A DNA stretch of 64,000 bases. It comes from Sphingobacterium sp. B16(2022). Its GTDB lineage: Bacteria > Bacteroidota > Bacteroidia > Sphingobacteriales > Sphingobacteriaceae. The position numbers were made by a program, and so were the translations under genes. This document shows positions 36,778 through 46,234 of the stretch, piece after piece. The notes below the pieces were generated by a model. That model saw only the letters and a program-made list of their open reading frames with translations, did no database searches and was not told the DNA's origin. The stretch spans positions 372,001-436,000 of the forward strand of contig NZ_JAAUVN010000001.1 of the NCBI RefSeq assembly GCF_012030425.1, in the 5' to 3' direction. Position 1 is the first letter of the stretch. Every line of letters begins with the position of its first letter.

Positions 36778-37242
36778 TTACTTTTTTCTCCTGAATTCCC
36801 AAGGAGGAGCAGCATTAGGTTCTCTCCAGAGTCCAACCTTATTTATCCGTGCTAAGTGCTCAGCTTGAGCAAAATCATCGGAATTATCGAATATCTTATA
36901 ATGCCATGCTAGACCAGATCTTAACAATTCCAGATTGAGATTTGTGCTATCAGCTGTCCAAACAATACCAACTGTTCTGCCATATCTATCTATATCTTTA
37001 ATATCTATTGATACAATTTTAGAAAAGCATAAATCTGAGATAAATTGTTTTGCGACATTCGAAAAATCTTGCCCTTTCTCTGGCGCATCAACTCCATATA
37101 GTCTTACTCTTAATTGTGTATTTGTAGAATCGAGGATAGTTATTGTATCTCCATCAGCAACTCGAACGACTTTTCCTTTTCTCGTTTGTGAGATAAGGTA
37201 CAAGGGCAGAAGAAAAAATACAATAATGAAATAGTTTTTCAT
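36778..37242 (-). CDS. Exported staphylococcal-nuclease-like thermonuclease
   Basis: 154 residues with an N-terminal signal peptide (NYFIIVFFLLPLYLISQ). The SNase fold is complete: VVRVADGDTITIL, RVRLYGVDAPE, FSNVAKQFI, and the catalytic Arg/Glu/Asp region with DIDRYGRTVGIVW and RSGLAWHYKIF, GLWREPNAAPPWEFR. It cuts DNA and RNA in the periplasm or outside. In the cluster it lies between the HTH gene (10 bases upstream) and the hypothetical 194-residue gene. Confidence 0.9.
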   Translation of the reverse strand: MKNYFIIVFFLLPLYLISQTRKGKVVRVADGDTITILDSTNTQLRVRLYGVDAPEKGQDFSNVAKQFISDLCFSKIVSIDIKDIDRYGRTVGIVWTADSTNLNLELLRSGLAWHYKIFDNSDDFAQAEHLARINKVGLWREPNAAPPWEFRRKK

Positions 37243-37252
37243 TATAGGTTTC

Positions 37253-37651
37253 TTAAGTTATAAAATCCTTAGTAGGAATAATATCTAATAATTCAGATGA
37301 TATTACACGAGATTTTTTAATTTCTTTACCATCTTTAATACTAGTGTAATTCTCCTTAGTAACTTTTACTCTCAACTTCACTTCATCATATTCTGGAGAA
37401 GGAAAGTCAAATAATCTTGATGGCGACTTGTAATTAAATGCTTTAGATAATAGGGCAATATGTCTTACCGAGTATTTATGTCTTTCGTTTAAATTCTCAA
37501 CATTCCCGACAAAACTTGATGTTACACCCATTTTTTCACTAAGTTCTTTTTGTGACCACCCTTTCTTGTCCCTTAATGACTTAATGTGTTGTATGAATAA
37601 ATAATCTAAATGAGATATTTCATATTCAATTATCAAAGTAAATGTGTTCAT
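37253..37651 (-). CDS. XRE-family HTH regulator heading the nuclease cluster
   Basis: 132 residues. An HTH_3 domain lies at about 22-80 (IKSLRDKKGWSQKELSEKMG, TSSFVGNVENLNERHKYSV). A basic beta-rich tail follows. It is the first gene of the minus-strand cluster, and an 18-base palindrome 12 bases ahead of its start is an obvious operator, suggesting autorepression (inference). Confidence 0.87.
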   Translation of the reverse strand: MNTFTLIIEYEISHLDYLFIQHIKSLRDKKGWSQKELSEKMGVTSSFVGNVENLNERHKYSVRHIALLSKAFNYKSPSRLFDFPSPEYDEVKLRVKVTKENYTSIKDGKEIKKSRVISSELLDIIPTKDFIT

Positions 37652-37663
37652 AAAATATTTTTT

Positions 37664-37681
37664 AAACCAACATGTTGGTTT
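37664..37681. promoter_or_regulatory. Perfect palindromic operator
   Basis: AAACCAACATGTTGGTTT reads the same on both strands over 18 bases. It lies immediately upstream of the HTH gene and overlaps the -33 element of a plus-strand promoter. Confidence 0.7.
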
Positions 37682-37704
37682 GTGTTTAAATTTTATTATA
37701 TTTG
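37675..37704 (+). promoter_or_regulatory. Divergent plus-strand promoter
   Basis: TTG at 37675-37677 and TATATTTG at 37697-37704, 19 bases apart, fit the Bacteroidota consensus. It points into a region without a convincing gene (37705-38568). Confidence 0.5.
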
Positions 37705-38568
37705 TATAGTATTATATGCGAATTACTTAGGGAGTCCTTTTTTTCGATTCCTCTAAATGAAGTTTGCTCGCCCATTCCGCCAGAATAAATCCGCGAGTTG
37801 ACCTTGAGTTCGCCTGTTAACTGGATTAATTGTATTTTTACATATAAGTCCAGTATGGCGACCTCTTGTCAGTCTTAAGGATTCTGATATTCTTTTAGAA
37901 TTGAAGACGGTCTGGCGGCCGAAAAAAGGTTAAGCATAGAGGTCTGCCTATTGGCATTCTCCATAATTTTCTTTTTAGAGTAACTTCGTTCCATAACCTT
38001 TAAATTATGATGCAACGAATTAAAACCACCACAAGAACCATTAACGACATAATCCAGGATTACAGTCATCGGTTTGCTTATTTAAAACTTTTAAAGAACG
38101 TTATTCGAGCGCCACAATAGCTCGCTAATAAAAAACATATTGCCAAATAGGTTAGGGGAAACTAGTACCAAATCAAAAGGTGCGCAGATAGTAGAAAGCA
38201 TGGTGTGATGACCATACCTGATACTAAAAAATGCGAGCTCTTGATCGGTTATTATCAGCTTCGTACCATTACTGAATGGTTTTATGTTACCGACTTTTAT
38301 TTTATTAGTGCACAATTATATGCTCCAACAAAAAGAGGATCGGAGGCCTACTTTTCAACTTGATACTTTAAAAGTACAATCTTTCCTTTAGTAAAGCAAA
38401 TGATGTTCGTTAATATTTTATCGTAATACATTAATATTATAAAAGTCGGTTTTGTTCTTTAATCCAAATTATGCAATAGCGGAGACTACAAATAACCAAT
38501 TGACGAAGACTATATAATTGCATTTTCATTCTTTATTTTTTTAACCTGGTTTCCTTAATGCCCAAGTT
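37705..38568. other. Gene-poor stretch with two weak minus-strand frames
   Basis: Minus-strand frames at 37875-38069 (MTVILDYVVNGSCGGFN ...) and 38091-38315 (LIITDQELAFFSIRYGHHTM ... LFGNMFFISELLWRS, TTG start) have protein-like composition, but neither is recognised and both are short and bounded by stops. They may be pieces of one decayed gene. No RNA gene or repeat was identified. Confidence 0.35.
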
Positions 38569-39312
38569 ATGTCCAATCGGGTAGGGTGTAAGGGAGCCAA
38601 TTTAAACCTTAAAAAAATGCAAAAAACTTGCAAAGGGGAAAGTTATGTACTATCCCGAGAGGAAGAAATGTTTTCGTATTTGAGTGAAAATCCGGTCCCC
38701 GTTATCAAAAAACGAACTATGATAACACTTTTACCAGAACGATTTTTTAAGAAGCCTGAGTCATCATCTACTCAGAGCTCCAAGCAGTCGGCGATGAAAT
38801 ATCTGATGCAGGAACGACCGCCGCAGCGCTATTACTCGTTGATGATACGCTTATTAGAACCTTCAGATTCTTTTAGCTCAGTGGTTCGAAATGACAGTAC
38901 CGATGTGCTTCGGATCTCACTGATCAATATGGCTATTTATGAGATCTATCTATTTGCACTGGGGCTGCCAGCAAAATTTCCGACCGATCAGATACTGATA
39001 CTCGGAGACCACAGTGAACAGTTTTTACCCAAGTATAAAGGTGATCATATATCGACTTACTGCTATGAACTGACTGTACCAGCACGGACAGAACGGGAAG
39101 AATATTGCCAAAGGATATTGAATGATCTGAATGAGCATTTTGGGATTGATGTACGGGTTGAAAAACTCACCATTGTCAAAGACAGCAGAAAAGTACTGAC
39201 CATTCGTGGCGAGTCTGTCGAATTGCTATGGGAGGAACAGCTGATGCTGATCATAAAAGCTAAAGCTGCAGTAGAAAAGAATCAAGAATTCATATTAGAA
39301 AGAATTAAATAA
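38569..39312 (+). CDS. DUF3738-like (TIGR03435-type) protein before the SusC gene
   Basis: 247 residues without a signal peptide in this frame. The second half (IYEIYLFALGLPAKFPTDQI, then YELTVPARTEREEYCQRILN, FGIDVRVEKLTIVKDSRKVL) follows the DUF3738 pattern, which in Sphingobacteriaceae is linked to TlpA and SusCD genes; the TlpA gene at 44139 carries a similar tail. Assignment is by pattern, so moderate. It probably leads the SusCD operon. Confidence 0.5.
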   Translation: MSNRVGCKGANLNLKKMQKTCKGESYVLSREEEMFSYLSENPVPVIKKRTMITLLPERFFKKPESSSTQSSKQSAMKYLMQERPPQRYYSLMIRLLEPSDSFSSVVRNDSTDVLRISLINMAIYEIYLFALGLPAKFPTDQILILGDHSEQFLPKYKGDHISTYCYELTVPARTEREEYCQRILNDLNEHFGIDVRVEKLTIVKDSRKVLTIRGESVELLWEEQLMLIIKAKAAVEKNQEFILERIK

Positions 39313-39420
39313 AGTTTCACTACCTGTGGACGCCGATTCTTCCGAGGGATACATTGACGACCTGGTCAACCCTCGGCAAGAAATGGTGAAAGGGGGAGCT
39401 TTATCCAAAAATTAACAACA

Positions 39421-42400
39421 ATGAACACATATATAATATATATAAACAAGCTCTGGGGATATCTCCGGAAGCTATGCAAGCCACGAGGTGCAGATATACT
39501 GCTGATCAGTAAGGTGCTTTTAATGTGCTTATTCATGACCTTTCATATGTTGAGTAGTGCTCAGACGCCCCGCAAGGACAGCGGGGCTGATGGGCCTATG
39601 AATCATGTATTGCGCGGTACTGTCGTATCTGCTGTAGATAACAAACCATTAGATGGTGTATCGGTCCGAGTCGAAGCCGAAAAGGCTAGAACCTCCACCA
39701 AGAAAGATGGTACTTTCAGTCTTTCGGTCGAGAGTCTGAAAGGATTGGTGAAGTTTACCTATGTCGGCTACAAAAGCCAAGAAATCAATTATACCTCAGG
39801 AGTATCAATAATCGTAAAATTGATACCTGAGGATAATAAGCTTGACGAAGTGGAGGTGGTGTCGACTGGATACCAGAAGATTCCAAAAGAACGAGCAACT
39901 GGAAGTTTTGAGTTTGTCGATAATAAGCTTTTCAATAGGAAGGTGTCTACCGATTTTGTGAGTAGGCTAGAGGATGTGGTGCCGAGTATATCTTCTCTAA
40001 AGGTATTTCCTGAAAATAAAGGTAAACTTTTAGGGATAAACATAAGAGGATTGAGCACAATGCGATCAAATGTCTGGCCTTTAGTAGTAATTGATGGTAT
40101 TCCATATCAAAATAATTTTGATATGTTGAACGGTTATTTCATGAATATTAATCCTAATGACATTGAAAATGTTACTGTACTGAAAGATGCCGCAGCATCC
40201 TCAATATGGGGAGCTCAATCTGGCAATGGTGTAATCGTAATAACTACAAAACGCGGAGAATATAATCAACCTTTTCAGTTATCAGTGAATAGTAATGTGA
40301 CTGTTGGAAACAAACCTGATCTTTATTACTATCCGCAGATGAATACGTCAGATTATATAAATCTGGAAAAGGATCTTTTCGACAAAGGCTATTGGGATAG
40401 CCGTATGTATGATTTTTCAATCAATTTAACACCAGTAATTCAATTGCTCAAAAGACATAAAGAGGGTGATTTGAATGAAGGTGACTTGAATATGCAATTG
40501 GATTTATTGAGAGGAATCGATATGCGTGATGATTTTAACAAGTACATCTATAGAAAATCAGTAAACCAACAATATAATGTACAATTAAGTGGTGGATCTG
40601 AAAAGATCAATACTTCTTTTTCTATAGGGTATGATAAAAATTTGGATAATCTGGTTACTTCTTCTTATAAGCGCTTCACAGCAAAGAATAACACACAGCT
40701 GCGTCCTGTTAAAAATTTGACTTTAGATTTAGGAGTTACTTACACTAATTCGCAGCGTAAAAATGCTGCGGCTAATATGATCGGATATAATGCGATGGGC
40801 AGAGGAGTGGGAAACTTTCCATATATGCGAATGGCAGATGATCAGGGTAATCCCTTAGTAGTGGATGCGATCGGATTTAATCCAATATTTCGTGATACTG
40901 TAGCCGGAGGGAGGCTTTTGGACTGGAAATATCGACCATTAGCAGAATTGAATGATACTCATGTAATGACCAATATTAAGGAAACATTCTTAAATATTAA
41001 AGGTGCTTATCAGATATTACCCGAATTAAGTGCTTCTCTTTTATACGCTTTTCAGCATGCAAGCCAACCTCAAGAGACGTGGATGGGAATGGGATCAAGC
41101 CGACACCGAGGGGATATCAACTATCGGGCATCATGGGACAATAATAAGGTGATATGGAATCTACCAGTGGGTGATAATCTTTATAAAACGGATCGCTATA
41201 ATGCTACGAATCAAGGAAGGCTTCAGCTAAATTTTAATAAAGATTTTGGTCAATTACATAGTGTCAATGCAATCGCTGGGTTTGAAATCAGAGAAATTCA
41301 GAGTGAAGCGATGACTAACATACTGTGGGGATATGATCCAGAAAATCTAACTTATAAAAATGTAATTTACGATGTGATGATGCCCGCATTAAATGGGATT
41401 GCTGGAATGACCGCAATATATGATTTTTCGGAAATTGAAAAATATACCAATCGGTTTACTTCGTACTTCGCAAATGGATCTTATACCTATAATAAACGGT
41501 ATACCATAAGTGGGAGTATCCGTAAGGACGCTTCTAATTTATTCGGTGTAAAAACTAATGATCGTGGCCAGCCTTTTTGGTCATTTGGAGGGGCATGGCT
41601 ATTGTCTAACGAAGCTTTCATAAATAATAATGCTGTTCAACTTTTAAAATTACGAGCGACTTATGGATATAATGGTAATGTGAACAATAGTACTTCAGCT
41701 TATCCGATTATCAATATTCAATCATCCCCACATTTTAATACAGGTCAGTCGTATGCGAGTATGCAGTCGCCACCAAATCCCAGTTTACGATGGGAACGTG
41801 TAGGAATTTTTAATTTGGGATTGGACTTTTCTTTCATTAATAGGATATCGGGCAGTGTAGAGTACTATGTCAAACGCCCTAAGGATTTAATAGCAAGCTC
41901 ACGCATTGATCCAACAACAGGATATAGTTCACTGAACATTAACAGTTCCAATTTAGATGGACGAGGTGTAGATCTCTCTTTGAATAGTGTTAATATTAAA
42001 ACAAAGCTATTTACATGGAGCTCTAATCTTGTCTTCGCTTATAACAGAACTAAAGTGGCCAAATCATATGTCAGCAACACCAGAGGGAAGGATTACATAA
42101 CCGGTGCATATGGTATGTTGCTCACACCGATAGAGGGGATGGATCTATATAGTTTACTGACCTATAAATGGGCTGGCTTGGATCCTGAAACAGGTAAGCC
42201 AAGAGGCTACGTGGCGGGTGAGATATCGGATGACTATGGTACAATAGTTAATCGGAGCACAATTGACGATCTTCAGAATCATGGTACTTTACGTCCAAAG
42301 TATTTCGGTTCTTTCCGAAATGGTTTCGTTTATAAAAATCTAGATCTATCTTTTAATATCTCTTATCAGCTTGGTCATAAATTTATGAGATCTTCCTTTA

Positions 42401-42768
42401 GCAATGATGCTTTTATTGAATCTGGAGTAGGACACGCAGACTATGCGCTGCGGTGGAAGCAATCTGGAGATGAGTTGAAATCCAATGTGCCGGCATTTAC
42501 ATACCCTAATAATTTTTATGCTAGTGAATTTTACCGTCAATCGGCCGCACTGGTCGAGTCAGCTGGGCAGATTAAATGGCGTGATCTACAATTAAGCTAC
42601 ACTTTCAGTCAATTACAAAAAATAGGTCTTAAAAATATGCGAATATATGCATATGCCCAAAATTTGGGAGTTATATGGCGTGCGAATAAACTCGGGCTAG
42701 ACCCCGAATATGGCAATTCCATTCCTGAACCTTTGTCATTATCGTTAGGCCTTAATTTTAACCTATAA
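39421..42768 (+). CDS. SusC/RagA-family TonB-linked outer-membrane transporter
   Basis: 1115 residues. Signal segment (VLLMCLFMTFHMLSSAQ), CarboxypepD_reg-like domain about 60-145 (LRGTVVSAVDNKPLDGVSVR), TonB plug about 155-285 ending in the SusC signature (SSIWGAQSGNGVIVITTKRG), then a 22-strand barrel ending LSLGLNFNL. SusC barrels import glycans or peptides with the SusD lipoprotein lid, encoded 10 bases downstream. Substrate unknown: no glycoside hydrolase is nearby and the TlpA partner suggests peptides, metals or cofactors rather than glycans. Confidence 0.95.
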   Translation: MNTYIIYINKLWGYLRKLCKPRGADILLISKVLLMCLFMTFHMLSSAQTPRKDSGADGPMNHVLRGTVVSAVDNKPLDGVSVRVEAEKARTSTKKDGTFSLSVESLKGLVKFTYVGYKSQEINYTSGVSIIVKLIPEDNKLDEVEVVSTGYQKIPKERATGSFEFVDNKLFNRKVSTDFVSRLEDVVPSISSLKVFPENKGKLLGINIRGLSTMRSNVWPLVVIDGIPYQNNFDMLNGYFMNINPNDIENVTVLKDAAASSIWGAQSGNGVIVITTKRGEYNQPFQLSVNSNVTVGNKPDLYYYPQMNTSDYINLEKDLFDKGYWDSRMYDFSINLTPVIQLLKRHKEGDLNEGDLNMQLDLLRGIDMRDDFNKYIYRKSVNQQYNVQLSGGSEKINTSFSIGYDKNLDNLVTSSYKRFTAKNNTQLRPVKNLTLDLGVTYTNSQRKNAAANMIGYNAMGRGVGNFPYMRMADDQGNPLVVDAIGFNPIFRDTVAGGRLLDWKYRPLAELNDTHVMTNIKETFLNIKGAYQILPELSASLLYAFQHASQPQETWMGMGSSRHRGDINYRASWDNNKVIWNLPVGDNLYKTDRYNATNQGRLQLNFNKDFGQLHSVNAIAGFEIREIQSEAMTNILWGYDPENLTYKNVIYDVMMPALNGIAGMTAIYDFSEIEKYTNRFTSYFANGSYTYNKRYTISGSIRKDASNLFGVKTNDRGQPFWSFGGAWLLSNEAFINNNAVQLLKLRATYGYNGNVNNSTSAYPIINIQSSPHFNTGQSYASMQSPPNPSLRWERVGIFNLGLDFSFINRISGSVEYYVKRPKDLIASSRIDPTTGYSSLNINSSNLDGRGVDLSLNSVNIKTKLFTWSSNLVFAYNRTKVAKSYVSNTRGKDYITGAYGMLLTPIEGMDLYSLLTYKWAGLDPETGKPRGYVAGEISDDYGTIVNRSTIDDLQNHGTLRPKYFGSFRNGFVYKNLDLSFNISYQLGHKFMRSSFSNDAFIESGVGHADYALRWKQSGDELKSNVPAFTYPNNFYASEFYRQSAALVESAGQIKWRDLQLSYTFSQLQKIGLKNMRIYAYAQNLGVIWRANKLGLDPEYGNSIPEPLSLSLGLNFNL

Positions 42769-42778
42769 ATCTGGAATC

Positions 42779-44134
42779 ATGAAATACTCAATAATTTACC
42801 TTCTACTTGTCATAATCATGAGCAGTTCCTGTTCCGATTATCTAGATCTCAAGCCTGATCAGAAAATGGCTATTCCAAAAACGTTGGAGCATTGCGAATT
42901 GCTACTCAACGATTACAGTGCTATGAATACTGGTTACCCTACATTGGGAGAGGTCGCCGCAGATGATTACTATCTGAATACCTCAGATTGGAAATCATTA
43001 TCAAATTTTGATGAACAGCATACATACAACTGGTCACTTGAATTTATGACATTAAATACCCATTGGCAAAATCCTTATAAAACTGTTTATCTGAGTAATC
43101 AGATTCTGTCCATATTAAGTCATTTGGATCAAAATAATGATAAAGTAAAGTACGAGAAAACGCTCGGCGCGGCACATTTTTTTAGGGCATTTGCTTTCCA
43201 TCAAATTGCTTCTGTTTTTACAATGCCTTATCAAGCCGGAACTGCAGAATCAGAATTGGGAATTCCATTGCGTCTGAGTCCAGATCTTGATTATAAGTCA
43301 TCGCGCAGCAATTTAGCTGCTACCTATACGCAAATTGTGGTAGATTATAAACATGCGATTCGCTATCTACCTGTGGTCGAAACTTTAAAAGGAAGACCTG
43401 CCAAAGCGGCTGCTTATGCAGGGCTGGCTAGAGTATATCTAGATATGCAAGATTATGATAATGCCTATGCTTATGCAGATTCTTGTTTAAATTTAAAGTC
43501 TGATCTGCTGAATTATAAAGATCTCAAAGCATCTGCATCTCTACCTATTCCAAGGTTTAACATTGAGGTCTTATTTCCAGCGATAAGTATATTTAGTAGC
43601 CCCTTGGGACAATCATTTGCGCGTATTGCTCCAGATCTCTACCAGAGTTATGATGTGCATGATTACAGGAAGACGGTGTATTTTAAACCCAATTCATTTG
43701 ATGTCGGCACCTATGCATTCAAAGGATCTTACGATAATTCGGTAACAACACCTTTTGTAGGTCTTACAACTAGCGAAGTTTATCTGATCCGGGCCGAATC
43801 GGCTGTGCGAACAAATAATATAGGTCAAGGACTGCGAGATCTTAATACACTTTTGAAAAATCGGATTGATCCAGTGTTTTTTGTTGCAGTAACGGAGAAT
43901 GATCCTGATCTGCTTTTAAGAATTGTTTTACAGGAGCGTAGAAAGGAATTGGTTTTCAGAGGTAGAAGGTGGTCTGATCTTCGGAGATTAAATCAAGATG
44001 AGCGGTTCCGAAAAACCTTAAAACGTAATATAGATGGACAAAACTATACACTTGAACCGAATAGTTTAAAATATGCACACTTAATTCCAGATTTAGTAAT
44101 ATCAGAATCAGGAATACCACAAAATAAACGCTAA
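42779..44134 (+). CDS. RagB/SusD-family outer-membrane lipoprotein
   Basis: 451 residues. Lipoprotein signal YLLLVIIMSSSCSDYLDLKP (lipobox SSSC and the usual YLDLKP). Helical TPR-like SusD fold with AHFFRAFAFHQIASVF, YAGLARVYLDMQDYDNAYAY and the C-terminal RRKELVFRGRRWSDLRRL block. Forms the lid of the SusC barrel. Four bases separate its stop from the TlpA gene. Confidence 0.94.
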   Translation: MKYSIIYLLLVIIMSSSCSDYLDLKPDQKMAIPKTLEHCELLLNDYSAMNTGYPTLGEVAADDYYLNTSDWKSLSNFDEQHTYNWSLEFMTLNTHWQNPYKTVYLSNQILSILSHLDQNNDKVKYEKTLGAAHFFRAFAFHQIASVFTMPYQAGTAESELGIPLRLSPDLDYKSSRSNLAATYTQIVVDYKHAIRYLPVVETLKGRPAKAAAYAGLARVYLDMQDYDNAYAYADSCLNLKSDLLNYKDLKASASLPIPRFNIEVLFPAISIFSSPLGQSFARIAPDLYQSYDVHDYRKTVYFKPNSFDVGTYAFKGSYDNSVTTPFVGLTTSEVYLIRAESAVRTNNIGQGLRDLNTLLKNRIDPVFFVAVTENDPDLLLRIVLQERRKELVFRGRRWSDLRRLNQDERFRKTLKRNIDGQNYTLEPNSLKYAHLIPDLVISESGIPQNKR

Positions 44135-44138
44135 CATC

Positions 44139-45386
44139 ATGTTTAATAAAATTACAACACTAGTAATATTCTTATTTCTAAGTCCATTTATTTGGGCTCA
44201 AAATACGCAAATAATTGACCGTAGTTTGGAATTGCGGATTGGACAGGCATTTCCAGATATTCCAAAGTTATCGGTATTAAATAGCGCTAAAAATCAAGTT
44301 TCGCTCGATCAGTTATCTAACAAGATCATCATCCTTGATTTTTTCGATACTTATTGTACAAACTGTATCGCAGCAATGCCTAAGTTGCAAAAACTACAAA
44401 ATGAATATGCAGATAAAATACAAGTCATTTTGGTCACTTGGCAAGATAAAGCCACTATTGAAAAATTCTTCAAGACAAACGCTTTTCTGAAAGAAAATAA
44501 GGTAAACCTCATTACAGTATATGCAGATACCTTATTACGGAAATATTTTCCTCACAAAGGAGTACCGCATACCGCATGGATTTATAAAAATAAAGTTCAG
44601 GCAATTACTTTTTCGGATTTTGTAAAAGCTGAAAATATTGAGCATCTATATGCAAATGGTTCTATTCAATTGCCTGTTAAGTCTGATTTTAATGATGGTC
44701 TTAAAAATAATACGGTAAATGAGAGGGGCAAACAATTGGGATCTGTTTCTATTTCAGGTTATAGGGATGCTGTAGATCCGAATGGAATTATAATCAAATA
44801 CGATTCTATATCAGGTATGCAAAAAAGTTCTTTTTACAATATTGATATTTTAGGTGCTTATACTGGAGCTTTGAGTAAAATCAAAAAACCTGAGTTTTTA
44901 TTAAAAGATGAACGTATAGTTTGGAAGGTGAGAGATTCATCATTGTTTAAGTATCCAAATGGAGAAATTGCTTTTAACGAGTGGCTGTTGCGAAATGGAA
45001 TTTGTTATGAACGTTATGATCATGTTGTAAGACCTGATTCGTTACAAGCGCAATTTATTTTAAATGATTTAAATGGTTTTTTAGGATTGCATGTTTATTG
45101 GTCTAAAAGAGAAATGCCTTGCTTGGTTTTGGAAAAGGCAAATTTAAAGTCTGGTGAAGTTAAAACTGACGATGGCGAACTTGCAGGAACTTCCGTATTG
45201 GCATTTATGATTGACTACCAAAATAAATACCCACCAGTGGTAGATGAGGTTAATTCTAAACAAAAAATACGGCTAACTGATTACTCAAATTTAGAGCAAA
45301 TTAATTTGCAATTGTTAGGTTATGGATTGCAATTGAAAGAAAAATATAGATTAATTGATGTGCTTGTATTTGATCAACGAAATTGA
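44139..45386 (+). CDS. TlpA-type thioredoxin-fold protein with DUF3738-like tail
   Basis: 415 residues. Signal peptide VIFLFLSPFIWAQ. Thioredoxin domain about 30-165 with a CxxC site (FFDTYCTNCIAAMPKLQKL) and cis-Pro region (HKGVPHTAWIYKN). The second half (about 240-415) follows the DUF3738 pattern (FILNDLNGFLGLHVYWSKRE). Such proteins act in the periplasm as disulfide reductases. It closes the SusCD operon, ahead of a clear terminator. Confidence 0.88.
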   Translation: MFNKITTLVIFLFLSPFIWAQNTQIIDRSLELRIGQAFPDIPKLSVLNSAKNQVSLDQLSNKIIILDFFDTYCTNCIAAMPKLQKLQNEYADKIQVILVTWQDKATIEKFFKTNAFLKENKVNLITVYADTLLRKYFPHKGVPHTAWIYKNKVQAITFSDFVKAENIEHLYANGSIQLPVKSDFNDGLKNNTVNERGKQLGSVSISGYRDAVDPNGIIIKYDSISGMQKSSFYNIDILGAYTGALSKIKKPEFLLKDERIVWKVRDSSLFKYPNGEIAFNEWLLRNGICYERYDHVVRPDSLQAQFILNDLNGFLGLHVYWSKREMPCLVLEKANLKSGEVKTDDGELAGTSVLAFMIDYQNKYPPVVDEVNSKQKIRLTDYSNLEQINLQLLGYGLQLKEKYRLIDVLVFDQRN

Positions 45387-45392
45387 CGCAAT

Positions 45393-45421
45393 AAGGGGTT
45401 AGTTCATCACTAACCCCTTTC
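45393..45421 (+). terminator. Terminator of the SusCD-TlpA operon
   Basis: AAGGGGTTAGT / ACTAACCCCTT with a 5-base loop, then T-rich. Confidence 0.85.
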
Positions 45422-45453
45422 TAATAAAACCTATTTTACGGGTCTAATCCTTA

Positions 45454-45669
45454 TTAACTCTTCAATTGTACGTTAGCAGACGCTGATCTGTTGTGTAAGG
45501 CCAAAATCATTTCATCTTTAAGTGCATCTGTTAATTCCGGTTTATTATTTGAATCCGGATTGGCTTGCACTGCACAGATTTTATTTGTTCCTGTACAACC
45601 TGATGGAGTTGCTGCATCGTAGTCTTGGGAGTCAGTAGGATTAGAGCCAGTTAATATAAACCAAGCCAT
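45454..45669 (-). CDS. Small Cys-pair protein (MAWF type)
   Basis: 71 residues: MAWFILTGSNPTDSQDYD, then a Cys-pair loop (SGCTGTNKICAVQAN) and a helix (LTDALKDEMILALHNRSASA) ending VQLKS. It has no classical signal peptide. Small proteins of this look occur beside SusCD/TlpA-type loci in Sphingobacteriaceae, and may be secreted or a modified-peptide precursor; this is inference. It is convergent with the TlpA gene. Confidence 0.6.
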   Translation of the reverse strand: MAWFILTGSNPTDSQDYDAATPSGCTGTNKICAVQANPDSNNKPELTDALKDEMILALHNRSASANVQLKS

Positions 45670-45727
45670 AATTACTTATTTCTTTAGATACTATCATAAT
45701 TTAGTTAATTGATCTCGAAGACGCTTT

Positions 45728-46036
45728 TTAAGCGCCTCGGCCCCCTGCAGTTGCCAAATGGGAACTGCTTTTTTTGGCTTTAGGACTCCTTATTCGACCA
45801 AAAACTTTTTCCCCGTACCATTTTCTGGGGAATGTCGTAAATCTACGTCCATGTGCATCACGCACCGGACCTGCGCAACAGCAGCTTCTCTGTAAAGACC
45901 TGCGATTTACCGCAATCTGTCCAGCAGTCCTGCAGCTCATAGCTGTAGACCCGTAGCTCATCATGGAGCTAGCAAAGCGCCTTCCTTTTGGCTGCTTTCC
46001 AGATTGTCCTGTACTATTTTTCTGCTGTCGCTTCAT
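45728..46036 (-). CDS. Possible small basic Cys-rich protein
   Basis: 102 codons, very basic, with SLQRSCCCAGPVRDAHGRRF and TTFPRKWYGEKVFGR. It lies 58 bases upstream of the MAWF-type gene on the same strand. The local GC content is higher than around it. I cannot tell a true gene from a chance frame; the pairing with the small Cys protein is the main support. Confidence 0.35.
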   Translation of the reverse strand: MKRQQKNSTGQSGKQPKGRRFASSMMSYGSTAMSCRTAGQIAVNRRSLQRSCCCAGPVRDAHGRRFTTFPRKWYGEKVFGRIRSPKAKKSSSHLATAGGRGA

Positions 46037-46234
46037 GTTTAAAAATCTAGTTTATAATTTCAGATGCTTTGGGTGAACTTGGTTCTGCTTGTTTCATATT
46101 GGTATCGCTCTCGTTGGCGTCCACCCGTTGCATCTTTTATTTTGATCAATCTGCTAACCACCAATGGGAGAGGAGACATCCGTAATTATTGTACCGATCA
46201 ACTAAAGTAAAGTTAGGGGCAGAAAGGGTGGTTT

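Noticed and set aside
45774..45956. 60-codon plus-strand frame
   Set aside because: Overlaps the possible minus-strand basic protein in a GC-richer patch; no support for either strand beyond composition, and this one has no neighbour in its direction.
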